Source of the DNA: Caulobacteraceae bacterium
GTDB lineage: Bacteria; Pseudomonadota; Alphaproteobacteria; Caulobacterales; Caulobacteraceae
Reading direction: 5' to 3'
DNA: 49,983 bases
Assembly (NCBI GenBank): GCA_947475415.1
Contig: CANJLH010000023.1
Location: forward strand, 1 to 49,983
The notes beneath the pieces were generated by a model, which worked only from the letters and a program-made list of their open reading frames with translations, ran no database searches and was not told where the DNA came from. Both the position numbers and the translations under genes were made by a program. Positions 26,582 to 35,877 of this stretch are shown piece by piece; position 1 is the first letter of the stretch; every line of letters begins with the position of its first letter.

Positions 26582-27057
26582 TCTTCAGGCGTAAGCCGCG
26601 TGCGGGCGTCCTTCCGCTTACCAGCGGCATCCTGCAGGCTGCCCGCAAGGCCCAGGCCATGGGGCGGCATGTTGTTGTAGATCGACTCATGGCGCCCTGG
26701 CGCGATGAGGTAGGTCTCGTGCCAGATGCCGACGTCTCCATCTGACCCCACGGCGCGGTTGAACGCCTGCCATGCAGGCAGGTGTGCGGCGTCGCCGCTC
26801 CGGGCATAGGCTTCGAGCAATTCGAAACTGCGCCAATATTGAATTACAAGGATGTTTGGGAAGCCAAAATGGCTCCGGGCGTGCAGCAACCCAAGCTCAG
26901 GCCGTTTGGCCAACTCAATAAGCATCTTCGGCATGGCGGCTGCGACCGGCCACCATTTCCAGAACTTCCAGGGCTTGTTGATCCGCATCCCGATCAGGAA
27001 CACGACGAAATCGCCCTCAATCTCGGCGTAGACTCGTTTCTTCAGAATTGGGGCCAC
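26578..27057 (-). CDS. DUF4188-domain protein
   Basis: A 159-residue protein matching the DUF4188 pattern: [19 protein letters not shown] near residue 20, then [29 protein letters not shown], and a His-containing C-terminal region ([18 protein letters not shown]). The fold is likely a ferredoxin-like alpha/beta barrel related to small heme or monooxygenase proteins; the function is not established. It is divergent from the MATE exporter (112 bases apart) and interlocks stop codons with the DAHP synthase gene. Confidence 0.8.
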   Translation of the reverse strand: MAPILKKRVYAEIEGDFVVFLIGMRINKPWKFWKWWPVAAAMPKMLIELAKRPELGLLHARSHFGFPNILVIQYWRSFELLEAYARSGDAAHLPAWQAFNRAVGSDGDVGIWHETYLIAPGRHESIYNNMPPHGLGLAGSLQDAAGKRKDARTRLTPED

Positions 27058-27169
27058 GCGGAAAGACCTTTCGTCAGCAGGCGGAACTCATCGGAGTTGA
27101 ATGGGTCCCTTGTCGCGCCATTGACGTCAAGGCAGTCTCTCGCCGAACCTCCAGGCAGACCCATCATCC

Positions 27170-28543
27170 GTGGACATTGACCAATCTAGGACGCGTTCCG
27201 GCGATCAGGAGCGCCTCTCCCGCATCCTGACCGAACTGGGAGAGTTGATGAAACTCGCCGGTCCGGTCGTCGCGGCGCGTCTGGGCGTCATGACCATGGG
27301 ACTGACCGACGCGATCGTGGTTGGGCGTCACGCCGCGGTGCAACTGGGCTACCACGCCATGGCCTGGGCGCCGACCAGCGTTGTGGTGACCATGGCGATC
27401 GGCCTGCTTTCCGGAATTCAGGTGATGACCGCCCGCGCCTTGGGCGAAGGCCGCAGCAGCGCGGCGGGCGCGGTGCTACGGCGTGGCCTTGTCTACAGCG
27501 TCTGGGTAGGACTGGCGGCGGCGGGCCTGTTGCTGGCGGTTGGTCCTGCGCTCTTGCATCTCCTCGGTCTTGAGAAGAGCCTTGCCGATGGAGCGAGCGC
27601 GCCCCTGCGGGTGTTCGCCTTGTCGCTGCCGGCCATGACTGTCGGCGTGGCGGCGGCGGGATGGCTGGAGGGCCTGTCGAAGCCTGGCCCGGCGGCCTGG
27701 GCCATGTGGGCGGCCAATCTGGTCAATCTGGGCCTTGTGATCTTGCTGGTCCCAGGAACTTTTGGCCTACCCGCGATGGGAGCTGTCGGCGCCGGGTGGG
27801 CGACCACCGGCGCACGCACGTTCCTGGCGGTAGCCACACTGATCTATATCGTGCGGATGCCGGAGGCCCGCGCGCTAGGTGTGTTCGACAAGCCGCCGCG
27901 TGACCGCGCCGCGTCGGCCGAACAGCATCGGATCGGACTGGGCGCCGGTGCGGCCAACTTCTTTGAAGTGGCCGCCTTCGCAAGCCTGAACATTTTCGCC
28001 GGTTGGATTGGCGCTATCGCGGTGGCGGTTTGGGCGATCGTTCTCAACGTGGCCGCAATCATATTCATGGTTCCTCTGGGGATGGGGGTCGCCGCCGCCG
28101 TCAGGATCGGGGGCGCCTACGGAGCCGGCGAGCCCGCCGAGATGCGCCTGCGGGCCCAGGTGGCGTTCGGTGTCACGGCTGCGTTCGGTCTGGGAATTTC
28201 TTTGCTTGTGTGGCCCAGCGCCGACTTGATTGTGTCAGCCTACACCCGTGATCCCGCCGCCCTCGCCATAGCGGGGCCGGCGCTGGTGCTGTCCTGCTTC
28301 TTCTTTACGCCTGATGCGATGCAGGTTGTGGTCGCCCAGTCGCTGCGGGCGCGCAGCGACATCTGGATTCCCACGCTGATCCAGCTCGCCAGTTATATCG
28401 CCGTGATGACACCGCTGGCCTGGTGGCTAGCGATCCCCGGGGGAATGGGCGTGCCGGGGATCGTCTGCGCGGTGATCGCCGCGAGCTTCCTGTCGGCGGG
28501 GCTGCAACTGGCGCGGTTCTGGGTGATGGCGCGGCGGGGTTGA
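27170..28543 (+). CDS. MATE-family multidrug/metabolite efflux transporter
   Basis: A 457-residue inner-membrane protein with about twelve membrane segments in two pseudo-symmetric MatE halves. Hallmarks are LAGPVVAARLGVMTMGLTDAIVVG in the first helix with an acidic residue inside, IQVMTARALGEG after the second helix, and their repeats in the second half (GMGVAAAVRIGGAYGAGE). These transporters expel drugs or metabolites using H+ or Na+ gradients. Short, unusual N-terminal extension of about 25 charged residues. The substrate is unknown. A hairpin follows the stop codon. Confidence 0.92.
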   Translation: MDIDQSRTRSGDQERLSRILTELGELMKLAGPVVAARLGVMTMGLTDAIVVGRHAAVQLGYHAMAWAPTSVVVTMAIGLLSGIQVMTARALGEGRSSAAGAVLRRGLVYSVWVGLAAAGLLLAVGPALLHLLGLEKSLADGASAPLRVFALSLPAMTVGVAAAGWLEGLSKPGPAAWAMWAANLVNLGLVILLVPGTFGLPAMGAVGAGWATTGARTFLAVATLIYIVRMPEARALGVFDKPPRDRAASAEQHRIGLGAGAANFFEVAAFASLNIFAGWIGAIAVAVWAIVLNVAAIIFMVPLGMGVAAAVRIGGAYGAGEPAEMRLRAQVAFGVTAAFGLGISLLVWPSADLIVSAYTRDPAALAIAGPALVLSCFFFTPDAMQVVVAQSLRARSDIWIPTLIQLASYIAVMTPLAWWLAIPGGMGVPGIVCAVIAASFLSAGLQLARFWVMARRG

Positions 28544-28551
28544 TCAATCCG

Positions 28552-28567
28552 GCGTCTTCAAAGACGC
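28552..28567 (+). terminator. Hairpin just after the MATE gene
   Basis: GCGTCT-TCAA-AGACGC (28552-28567) forms a perfect 6-base stem with a 4-base loop, 8 bases after the MATE stop. It is not followed by a T-run, so it may be a weak or factor-assisted terminator, or a 3'-end stabiliser. Confidence 0.4.
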
Positions 28568-28583
28568 GTATTGACTGCAATAC

Positions 28584-28606
28584 TCAACCAAAAGAGGATT
28601 GGTTGA
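28584..28606. promoter_or_regulatory. Inverted repeat in the leader of the S9-like gene
   Basis: TCAACCAA (28584-28591) and TTGGTTGA (28599-28606) form a perfect 8-base inverted repeat with a 7-base spacer, ending 19 bases before the chosen ATG. It could be an operator or a leader hairpin that limits access to the ribosome site. Confidence 0.35.
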
Positions 28607-28625
28607 TCGGGTGGGGAGACACACA

Positions 28626-30596
28626 ATGCTGCAGCGGCTTTTCGCGATCATGGCGGTTTGGTTGTGCGCCGCCGCCGCTATGGCTGAACCGCCGCCGATT
28701 GAGGATTACGGGAAGCTTCCGGGAGTTGAATTGGTGTCGTTGTCGCCGTCAGGCCAACGCTACGCCATGGTGGCGGTAGTCGGCGACCAGAGACGAGTGT
28801 TGGTCGTTGACGCCGCGGACAACAACCCAATTGAAATACAAAACATCGGAGTCGCCAAGGTGGACAGCCTTCGATGGGTTGACGACGATCGATTGCTTAT
28901 ATTTCACAGCGTGACTGCAAAATTGGATTTAGAATTTTCCGTCAGAACTGCAGAATTGATGGAATGTACAGTGTTAAATATCGCATCGAAAACTGCGGTA
29001 CTGATCTTTGGAAATAAGTATCAAACTAAAGTTGCAAGTATGATTTCTGGCTATTTTGGTTATAGCGAAAACGACGGGCATCATTTTGGATATTTTGGTG
29101 GTTATTCATATAATAGTGTCTGGGATGGCGGAGACATAAAAACTACATCACGCGGGTTGCTTTATGCCGATCTATACCGGGTAGACCTCGATACCGGGGA
29201 TTTCAAGTTGGAACTAAAAATGGAACCCGGAAGAAATGAATGGTTGGTGAGCCGAGAGGGAGAAGTCGTCGCCCATTCCCAATTCGATAGTGGCGGTGGG
29301 ACTTGGCGCGTCGCCGCAGGACGTACCGGAGCCAATTTACTCACAGGGCGCTCTGCGACTGGGGCCGTCTCTTTGCGTGGATTCGGCCGGTCCGCGGAAA
29401 CGATACTGGTCGAAGCAGAGGAGGACGGACGTAATATTCTCCATGAGGTGTCGCTGGTGACAGAAGGCTCTACCGCGAAGTTCGAAATCGATCGAACTGG
29501 CATGCCGATCATCGACGACGCCACGGGACTTTGGATCGGAAACCGAGCTGCGGATGAAGGCAAAGTCACCCTGTTCGACCCCGTTCGGCAGGCGCGAGTT
29601 GCCGGGGCCTTCAAGGCTTTTCCAGGATATTTCGTCGATCTCAGATCATTCAGCGCCGATTTCAGGCGGATGATTGTGTTTGCCGATGGCGGCGGCGACT
29701 CAGGCGGCTATTGGATGGTGGACATTGACAAACATTCGGCCGAGCAGATCGGGCGCGCATATCCCACTGTCAGGACCGCCCATGTGGGGCCTGTCCGGTG
29801 GGTCGATTACAAGGCGGCAGACGGACTGGCGATGCGCGGTGTCCTGACTTTGCCCCCGGGCCGCACCGCCAAAAACCTTCCACTCGTCGTGTTGCCGCAT
29901 GGGGGACCGGAATCATATGACACGCCGGGTTTCGACTATATGGCTCAGGCCTTCGCCGCCCGTGGTTATGCAGCTTTCCAGCCGAATTTCCGTGGATCCG
30001 GCGGCTCAGGGGATGCGTTTCGTTACGCCGGGTATGGCCAGTGGGGACGTAAGATGCAGACCGACATCTCCGATGGTGTGTCCGAGCTATCACGACAGGG
30101 ACTTGTCGATCCCAAGCGGGCCTGCATAATCGGCGTTGGTTATGGCGGCTATGCCGCATTGGCCGGTGTGACACTTCAGCAGGGGGTCTATCGATGTGCC
30201 GTCTCCTATGACGGCTATTCCGATCTTGCTGCCGTGCTCACCGGGGTGACAACTGGTTCGGGGGCCATCAGCGCGTCTGCGCGAGCCTGGAGGCGCTACC
30301 TTGGCGCCGATGCAGCGTCAGATTCTGGGCTAGATGATATTTCTCCAGCGGAGTTTGCTGGGCGGACCGACGCGCCGATTCTGCTGATGCGCGGCAAGGA
30401 TGACAACGACGTCTTCGTCGACCAAACCCGTCGCATGGAAAGGGCCTTGAAGGCGGCGGGGAAGCCGGTTGATGTTATCCTGATACCCGGAGCGGACCCA
30501 GTGCTGATTCAGGAACCGTCGCGGATCGCCATGCTCAAGGCTTCGGTGGCCTTCGTGATGAAGCATAACCCACCGGATGCGCCGCCGGCCCACTAA
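28626..30596 (+). CDS. S9-family (prolyl oligopeptidase-like) protein lacking the catalytic Ser and His
   Basis: Start at ATG 28626 after GGGGAG, with a signal peptide (MLQRLFAIMAVWLCAAAAMA); 656 residues. The N-terminal 400 residues form the beta-propeller-like part and the C-terminal 250 the alpha/beta hydrolase. In active S9 enzymes the nucleophile sits in GxSYGG; here the segment reads G503-V-G505-Y-G-G, so Ser is Gly (GGT, 30138-30140). The Asp is kept (D593 in RGKDD). The His of the usual GEDH-like motif is Pro (P625 in IPGADP). Two of three catalytic residues are lost while the frame is intact, so this is probably a pseudo-peptidase with a binding role. The segment 28900-29160 is much richer in A+T than its surroundings. 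Confidence 0.85.
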   Translation: MLQRLFAIMAVWLCAAAAMAEPPPIEDYGKLPGVELVSLSPSGQRYAMVAVVGDQRRVLVVDAADNNPIEIQNIGVAKVDSLRWVDDDRLLIFHSVTAKLDLEFSVRTAELMECTVLNIASKTAVLIFGNKYQTKVASMISGYFGYSENDGHHFGYFGGYSYNSVWDGGDIKTTSRGLLYADLYRVDLDTGDFKLELKMEPGRNEWLVSREGEVVAHSQFDSGGGTWRVAAGRTGANLLTGRSATGAVSLRGFGRSAETILVEAEEDGRNILHEVSLVTEGSTAKFEIDRTGMPIIDDATGLWIGNRAADEGKVTLFDPVRQARVAGAFKAFPGYFVDLRSFSADFRRMIVFADGGGDSGGYWMVDIDKHSAEQIGRAYPTVRTAHVGPVRWVDYKAADGLAMRGVLTLPPGRTAKNLPLVVLPHGGPESYDTPGFDYMAQAFAARGYAAFQPNFRGSGGSGDAFRYAGYGQWGRKMQTDISDGVSELSRQGLVDPKRACIIGVGYGGYAALAGVTLQQGVYRCAVSYDGYSDLAAVLTGVTTGSGAISASARAWRRYLGADAASDSGLDDISPAEFAGRTDAPILLMRGKDDNDVFVDQTRRMERALKAAGKPVDVILIPGADPVLIQEPSRIAMLKASVAFVMKHNPPDAPPAH

Positions 30597-31495
30597 CCTG
30601 CCACGCCCAGCACCCAGCCCTCCTCGCGCTCAGCTTCCGTAACCGTTGCTTCAGGCGTGCCTTTCGGGGCAGCGAATTGCAGGCCGAGCTTGCCCGCCTC
30701 ATCGAGCCGCGCGAACGCCTCGGCGGTTGTGCGGACCTGGGCCAAGTCCTTGACCTCACCGGGTGCGGGTTGAGCCTTGTGGAGCGACGGATAGACCTCG
30801 CAGACCACCGCCTCTACGCCATCGAGCTCGGCCGCAGTGAGCGGCTTCAGACCTGTTTCGAAAGGCCAGACTTTCACCGCTTCGCCGCGGGCCAGCTTTA
30901 GCCGCCGAACGGCGGGAATGCCGAGAAGCGCCTGACCGCCGACCGAGCCGTTGTAATAGAGCTTCCAGATCGGCGAAGATCCCTTGGCCAGCACTTCGGC
31001 GTGGCGGTATTCGGGCAGGTCGTCCGGTCCATGCTCGCGGCTGCGCTTGGGCTGCAAGGTGGTTAGGGTGTCCTTCGGCGGGCAGCCCCAGAAGGGGAAT
31101 GGGCCGCCGGTAAGCCTGCGGTTGATCTCCGAGCCCACGCCAAAACGGTTGTTGTTGTTGTCAGGCTTGTCCTTGACCATCTTGTCGATCTGGGTCCAGA
31201 CCGCCGCCCAGGGCTGATCGCCAGCCAAGTTCAGCGCGGCGGCGAATCCTCTTGGAAACCCAAGGGGAAAGTCAAATCCCACCAGGGCCCGTTCACCACG
31301 CTTCTTCAGGTCGTCCAAGATCGCCGCCAGCAGCTTCTCGGCCGCCGCGCGGGTCGCGGGATTGTGGGACTCGAATGTCATCCGGAAACGGACGTCGCGC
31401 TTCAAGACTCCGATCCAGACGGAATCCGCCCCGGTGTTGGGCTTGGCCGCGGCGCTCCAGTCGACAATCACATAGGCGCTGAATAGGCGCGACAC
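30593..31495 (-). CDS. Unknown protein with RNase H-like (DUF429-like) N-terminus
   Basis: A 300-residue cytoplasmic protein without signal or membrane segments. The N-terminus AYVIVDWSAAAKPNTGADSVWIG and a later GFDFPLGFPRG segment are reminiscent of RNase H-fold proteins of the DUF429 type, in which such Asp residues could bind metal. A central NNNNRFGVGSEINRR segment and a conserved-looking KVWPFETGLKPL follow. I do not know its function. The coding frame is strong and codon use fits neighbours. Its stop interlocks with that of the S9-like gene (CTAA), and it is divergent from the Gfo/Idh gene. Confidence 0.7.
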   Translation of the reverse strand: MSRLFSAYVIVDWSAAAKPNTGADSVWIGVLKRDVRFRMTFESHNPATRAAAEKLLAAILDDLKKRGERALVGFDFPLGFPRGFAAALNLAGDQPWAAVWTQIDKMVKDKPDNNNNRFGVGSEINRRLTGGPFPFWGCPPKDTLTTLQPKRSREHGPDDLPEYRHAEVLAKGSSPIWKLYYNGSVGGQALLGIPAVRRLKLARGEAVKVWPFETGLKPLTAAELDGVEAVVCEVYPSLHKAQPAPGEVKDLAQVRTTAEAFARLDEAGKLGLQFAAPKGTPEATVTEAEREEGWVLGVAG

Positions 31496-31595
31496 GGGCT
31501 ATCCTCTCAAATTGCCCGGCGCTTGTAGCGCCTGGGCGGGGGCGGGCCAACTGGCTTCGGTGGCGTCCAGGCCGCGGCTCGTGTAGGCGCGGGGC

Positions 31596-32495
31596 ATGAG
31601 CGAGATTCTCCGGGGCGGCGTGATCGGCGCGGGCGTGTTCGGCGGCCACCATGCGCGGCAATACGCGCGGTTGCCCGGCGCCGTTCTGTCGGCGGTGATG
31701 GACCCGAATCCGGAGCGCGCCGCCGCCCTGGCCATGCCGCTCGGCGGCCGAGCCTTTACTGAGCTGGATGCGTTCCTGGACGCGGTTGACGTGGTCACCA
31801 TCGCCTCGCCGGCCCAGGCCCATGCAGGTCAGGCCTTGGCGGCGATCGCGGCGGGCAAGCCGGTCTATATTGAAAAGCCGATCGCGGTCAGTCTGGCCGA
31901 ATCCGAGGCGATCGGGAGAGCGGCGCAAGCGGCGGGGGTCATTGTAGCCTGCGGCCATCAGGAGCGGGTGCTGTTCGAGACGATCAGCCTGTTCGACGCA
32001 ACAGAGCGGCCCCTGCGGCTGGAAGCGGTGCGCCACGGGCCGCCGTCGCCGCGCAGCCTCGACGTCTCGGTCGTCCTGGACCTGATGATCCACGACCTGG
32101 ATCTGGCGCTGACGCTGGCCGGTGGGGGCACACGTAGCGTGGTCGGGGAGGGGACTGTCGACATCGCCCTGGCCCAGGTCGAGTTCGACGGGGGTCTGGT
32201 CGCACGATTTGACGTGTCACGCCGCGCCGACGCGCGCCGGAGGTCGATGAAGTTGGTCTATTCGTCCGGCGAGGTGGAGGTTGATTTTGTCCAGCAGACT
32301 TTTCGCAACACGACGAAACTGGCGCTGAACTCTGCGTTCGCTTCCACACCGTCCGGCCAGGATACACTGGCCGTTTCGCTCGAGCGTTTCCTGGCCGCTG
32401 TGCGTGGCGAGGTGGAGGGACCGCTAGTCGGCGTGGAGGCGGCGGCGCGCGCCCTCGGTCTGGCGTTGAGCATAGAAAAATTTCTCACGCAGTAG
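31596..32495 (+). CDS. Gfo/Idh/MocA-family NAD(P)-dependent oxidoreductase
   Basis: A 299-residue two-domain dehydrogenase. The N-terminal Rossmann fold has GGVIGAGVFGGHHARQY and ends in the family motif VYIEKPIAVSLAE, where the Lys is catalytic. The C-terminal domain has VVLDLMIHDLDLALTL, with a conserved His. Shorter than most members (about 330-380). Such enzymes oxidise or reduce sugars, including nucleotide sugars, and inositol; the substrate is unknown here. It stands as a single gene with promoter space on both sides. Confidence 0.88.
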   Translation: MSEILRGGVIGAGVFGGHHARQYARLPGAVLSAVMDPNPERAAALAMPLGGRAFTELDAFLDAVDVVTIASPAQAHAGQALAAIAAGKPVYIEKPIAVSLAESEAIGRAAQAAGVIVACGHQERVLFETISLFDATERPLRLEAVRHGPPSPRSLDVSVVLDLMIHDLDLALTLAGGGTRSVVGEGTVDIALAQVEFDGGLVARFDVSRRADARRRSMKLVYSSGEVEVDFVQQTFRNTTKLALNSAFASTPSGQDTLAVSLERFLAAVRGEVEGPLVGVEAAARALGLALSIEKFLTQ

Positions 32496-32526
32496 CGTTC
32501 AGCGCCTTGCAGCCCCCTGAAGCACC

Positions 32527-32554
32527 TTGATCCGCGTAGGGCGGGCGATAGGCT
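32527..32554 (+). promoter_or_regulatory. Candidate promoter for the DUF805 gene
   Basis: TTGATC (32527-32532) and TAGGCT (32549-32554) with a 16-base spacer, 23 bases before the ATG. Fits the loose alphaproteobacterial housekeeping pattern. Confidence 0.4.
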
Positions 32555-32577
32555 GCGACCCAGACCTGGGGGATAAA

Positions 32578-33000
32578 ATGGAAATGATGTTCGTGCCGCT
32601 GCGGAAGTATGCGGATTTCAGCGGTCGTGCGCGCCGGGCGGAATACTGGCAATTCGCGTTTTTTATTCTTGCTTCCTTGTTGGCGGTAGGCGCGCTGACG
32701 ATGGCGATGCCCGGCGGCGCGGATATGCTCGAAGGCAATGCGCCGCCTTCCCTGTTGTTCTCGCTGTTCATGTTGATCGTCGGCATTGGGATGCTCGGCG
32801 TATTCGTACCGGGGCTGGCGGTGACCGTCCGTCGGCTACATGATACCAACAGGTCCGGCTGGTGGATCCTGATCCGGCTGATCCCGTTTCTGGGCGACTT
32901 GGTGATCTTCGTGTTCTTAGTGCTCGACGGCACCGCTGGACCAAACCGTTTTGGCGCCGATCCCAAGGGCCGTAACCCTGCGGCGGAGGTCTTTGACTGA
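32578..33000 (+). CDS. DUF805 membrane protein
   Basis: Start at ATG 32578 after GGGGGA, giving 140 residues. The DUF805 signature is clear: YADFSGRARRAEYWQF before the first helix, then three or four membrane segments, and TVRRLHDTNRSGWWIL in the loop before the last one. These small inner-membrane proteins are widespread with unknown function. Ends 19 bases from the end of the convergent ilvD gene. The in-frame extension to 32527 covers the putative promoter. Confidence 0.88.
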   Translation: MEMMFVPLRKYADFSGRARRAEYWQFAFFILASLLAVGALTMAMPGGADMLEGNAPPSLLFSLFMLIVGIGMLGVFVPGLAVTVRRLHDTNRSGWWILIRLIPFLGDLVIFVFLVLDGTAGPNRFGADPKGRNPAAEVFD

Positions 33001-33019
33001 CCGCGTCCGTGGCCCGAAT

Positions 33020-34873
33020 CTAGTCCTCCAGGCGATCCAGACTGCGCACCGCGCCTTTGGCCGCGCTGGTGGCGAAGGCGGCATAGGCTTTCAGCGCCAG
33101 TGAAACCTGGCGACTGCGGGGTTTGGCGGGTTTCCAAGCGGCCTTGCCGCGCGCCAGCATGTTTGCCCTACGGGCGGTGATGACGTCGGCGGGGACCGCA
33201 AGCTTCAAAGTACGCTTCGGTATGTCGATCTCGATCCGATCGCCATCTTCCACCAGTCCGATCAGTCCGCCCTCTGCGGCTTCCGGCGAGACGTGGCCGA
33301 TGGAGAGGCCAGATGTGCCGCCGGAGAAGCGGCCATCGGTGATCAGGGCGCAGGCCTTCCCGAGGCCCTTCGATTTCAGATAGCTGGTGGGATAGAGCAT
33401 CTCCTGCATCCCGGGCCCGCCTCGGGGTCCTTCATAGCGGATCACCACCACGTCGCCGGCGACCACCTTGCCGGTGAGAATGGCGTTCACGGCGTCGTCC
33501 TGACTCTCATAAACTTTGGCGGGCCCCGCGAAGACCAGGATGGAATCGTCCACTCCGGCGGTTTTGACGATACATCCGTCAGGCGCCAGTTCACCGGTAA
33601 GGACCGCCAGTCCGCCGTCCTTGGAGAAGGCGTGGGCGGCGTCGCGGATCACGCCCGTCTCACGGTCCAGGTCCAGGTCATCCCAGCGGCTCGCTTGGCT
33701 GAAGGCGACCTGGGTGGGCACGCCGCCGGGGGCTGCGCGATAGAAGTCGTGCACCGCCGCGCTCTCTGTCTGGCGCACGTCGTAGCGGGCAAGGGCGTCG
33801 CCGATCGAGGGGCTGTGCACTGTCGGCAGATCGGTGTGCAGCAGTCCGGCCCGGTCGAGTTCGCCCAATATGGCCATGATGCCGCCGGCGCGGTGGACGT
33901 CCTCCATATGCACGTCGCTCTTTGCGGGGGCCACCTTGCACAGGCAAGGGACCCGTCGTGACAGGCGGTCGATATCGGCCATGGTGAAGGGCACGCCGCC
34001 CTCGTGTGCGGCGGCCAGGAGATGGAGCACCGTGTTTGTGGAACCCCCCATGGCGATGTCCAGACTCATGGCGTTCTCGAAGGCCTTGAAGCTGGCGATC
34101 TCGCGGGGCAGGGCGCTGGGATCGTTCTGCTCATAATATCGGCGGCAGAGGTCGACCGAAATACGGCCGGCTTCCAGAAATAGTCGCTCCCGGTCGGCGT
34201 GGGTGGCCAGCGTCGAACCATTGCCGGGCAACGACAGGCCAAGCGCTTCGGTGAGGCAGTTCATCGAATTGGCGGTGAACATGCCAGAGCAAGAACCGCA
34301 GGTCGGGCAGGCGGACCGCTCGACGCTGGTCACCTCTTCGTCGGTGTAGGAGTCGTCAGCGGCGACAATCATGGCATCGATCAGGTCGACGGCCACCTGC
34401 TTGCCCTTCAGCAGGACCTTGCCGGCTTCCATCGGGCCGCCGGAGACGAACACGGCGGGGATATTGATCCGCATGGCGGCCATCAGCATGCCCGGTGTGA
34501 TCTTGTCGCAGTTGGAGATGCAGACCATTGCGTCGGCGCAATGGGCGTTGACCATGTACTCGACGCTGTCGGCGATGAGTTCGCGCGAGGGCAGGCTGTA
34601 GAGCATGCCGTCGTGGCCCATGGCGATGCCGTCATCGACAGCGATGGTATTGAACTCCTTGGCGACCCCGCCGGCGCGCTCAATTTCGCGGGCGACCAGT
34701 TGTCCGAGATCCTTCAGGTGCACGTGCCCCGGAACGAACTGGGTGAAGGAGTTGACTACGGCGATGATCGGCTTGCCGAAGTCGGAGTCTTTCATACCCG
34801 TCGCCCGCCACAGGCCGCGGGCGCCGGCCATGTTGCGGCCGTGAGTGGTGGTGCGGGAACGATAGGGGGGCAT
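33020..34873 (-). CDS. ilvD: Dihydroxy-acid dehydratase
   Basis: A 617-residue IlvD of normal length, third step of valine and isoleucine synthesis, forming 2-keto acids from 2,3-dihydroxy acids. Iron-sulfur ligands are visible: the Cys in [12 protein letters not shown] and the pair in [17 protein letters not shown]. Substrate-site segments are [12 protein letters not shown] and [12 protein letters not shown], and the end has [20 protein letters not shown]. Needs a 2Fe-2S or 4Fe-4S cluster; erpA is encoded 3.4 kb away but this is not an operon. Transcribed alone; the upstream gap has a GCTACATAT box that could be part of its promoter. Confidence 0.97.
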   Translation of the reverse strand: MPPYRSRTTTHGRNMAGARGLWRATGMKDSDFGKPIIAVVNSFTQFVPGHVHLKDLGQLVAREIERAGGVAKEFNTIAVDDGIAMGHDGMLYSLPSRELIADSVEYMVNAHCADAMVCISNCDKITPGMLMAAMRINIPAVFVSGGPMEAGKVLLKGKQVAVDLIDAMIVAADDSYTDEEVTSVERSACPTCGSCSGMFTANSMNCLTEALGLSLPGNGSTLATHADRERLFLEAGRISVDLCRRYYEQNDPSALPREIASFKAFENAMSLDIAMGGSTNTVLHLLAAAHEGGVPFTMADIDRLSRRVPCLCKVAPAKSDVHMEDVHRAGGIMAILGELDRAGLLHTDLPTVHSPSIGDALARYDVRQTESAAVHDFYRAAPGGVPTQVAFSQASRWDDLDLDRETGVIRDAAHAFSKDGGLAVLTGELAPDGCIVKTAGVDDSILVFAGPAKVYESQDDAVNAILTGKVVAGDVVVIRYEGPRGGPGMQEMLYPTSYLKSKGLGKACALITDGRFSGGTSGLSIGHVSPEAAEGGLIGLVEDGDRIEIDIPKRTLKLAVPADVITARRANMLARGKAAWKPAKPRSRQVSLALKAYAAFATSAAKGAVRSLDRLED

Positions 34874-35026
34874 GGCGGGTCTCGGTTACGCAGGCGTCGG
34901 GATATGTAGCGCTGCAGAACGTTCCGGGGAACCTGTTACCCGAAGGACCCGCAGACGATGCTGGCGAATGATCGCGTTCATAGGCCACTCTGCCGCAGTC
35001 TGGAACGGCGCGAGGGATTCGCCTTG

Positions 35027-35854
35027 ATGGTTCTTTTTGACACCCACACACAGCCATTCACCGAGGCGCCCTACGCAGCCCTCGGCCTCGCCCCGCTGAT
35101 CGTGCTTGCCGTCAACAGGTCGGCGCGGCGGCGCTGGAGGTGGTTCTTAGGATTGGCGGTGCTGATCAGCGGCCTGGCGGCGGGGATACCCGCCTGGGAT
35201 CGTAATCGTCTGCGCGCGCTACGGGATGTTCAGGTTGCGACCGGGCCGCTTAGGGGAGTCTGGCGTGAAACCAGCGTCGCGCGGGACTTCCCGAAGTCGA
35301 GTCTCGCCTACAAGCGGTGGACCACAGAGGGGTTCTGGGTGGGCGATGAGGGCTTCAGATATGTCATGGGTCGGGGACTCTCGAGCGCCGCCTTCACCAA
35401 CGGCAGACAGATCGACCTGAAGCCATACGAAGGGCAGACCGTCGAAATCCGCTGGTTTGTCGACCCAGCCAGCCAGAATGAGCGCCGCATCCTGCGTCTG
35501 GCGGTTGTGAACATGGGCGCGGCGCCGCCAATCGCCACGCCTGCGGCGAGGATCGATCCTGGAAATTTCGAGCAAGTCTGGCGGAGATTTGCAAAGGCGG
35601 CGGCGGAGGGCGACCAACCGGCGGTCCGGGGCATGACGAAGTTGCCGTTCATGCTGGGTGGGAACGATGTCGCGGCGGATCAATTCGACACCCTGTGGGC
35701 GGGGCTGTTCACGCCTTCCACAAGGGACTGCCTTGCGAAGGCCAAACCGGTCGCAGATCAGCAGTTGATGGAGGCGTTCTGCAACGGGACGATCTTCATC
35801 TTCGCCAAGATCGACGGCGTCTGGAAGTTCACTGAAATCGGCGCAGACGATTGA
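35027..35854 (+). CDS. Membrane-anchored hypothetical protein (275 aa)
   Basis: Start placed at ATG 35027 with GAGGGA upstream; the frame extends to 34958. Two hydrophobic segments lie near the N-terminus (YAALGLAPLIVLAVN and WFLGLAVLISGLAAGI), so the remaining 220 residues are probably periplasmic. No family recognised. Later segments such as GRQIDLKPYEGQTVEIRWFVDP suggest a small beta-sandwich, and DGVWKFTEIG at the end resembles SnoaL/nuclear-transport-factor-like ends. Functions cannot be inferred from neighbours, which converge or diverge on unrelated genes. Confidence 0.7.
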   Translation: MVLFDTHTQPFTEAPYAALGLAPLIVLAVNRSARRRWRWFLGLAVLISGLAAGIPAWDRNRLRALRDVQVATGPLRGVWRETSVARDFPKSSLAYKRWTTEGFWVGDEGFRYVMGRGLSSAAFTNGRQIDLKPYEGQTVEIRWFVDPASQNERRILRLAVVNMGAAPPIATPAARIDPGNFEQVWRRFAKAAAEGDQPAVRGMTKLPFMLGGNDVAADQFDTLWAGLFTPSTRDCLAKAKPVADQQLMEAFCNGTIFIFAKIDGVWKFTEIGADD

Positions 35855-35877
35855 ACGTCAACGCTCGCGGGAGACGC

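Noticed and set aside
34921..34932. GTTCC-GG-GGAAC palindrome upstream of ilvD
   Set aside because: Only 5-base arms in GC-rich DNA; expected by chance, and no second copy was found nearby.
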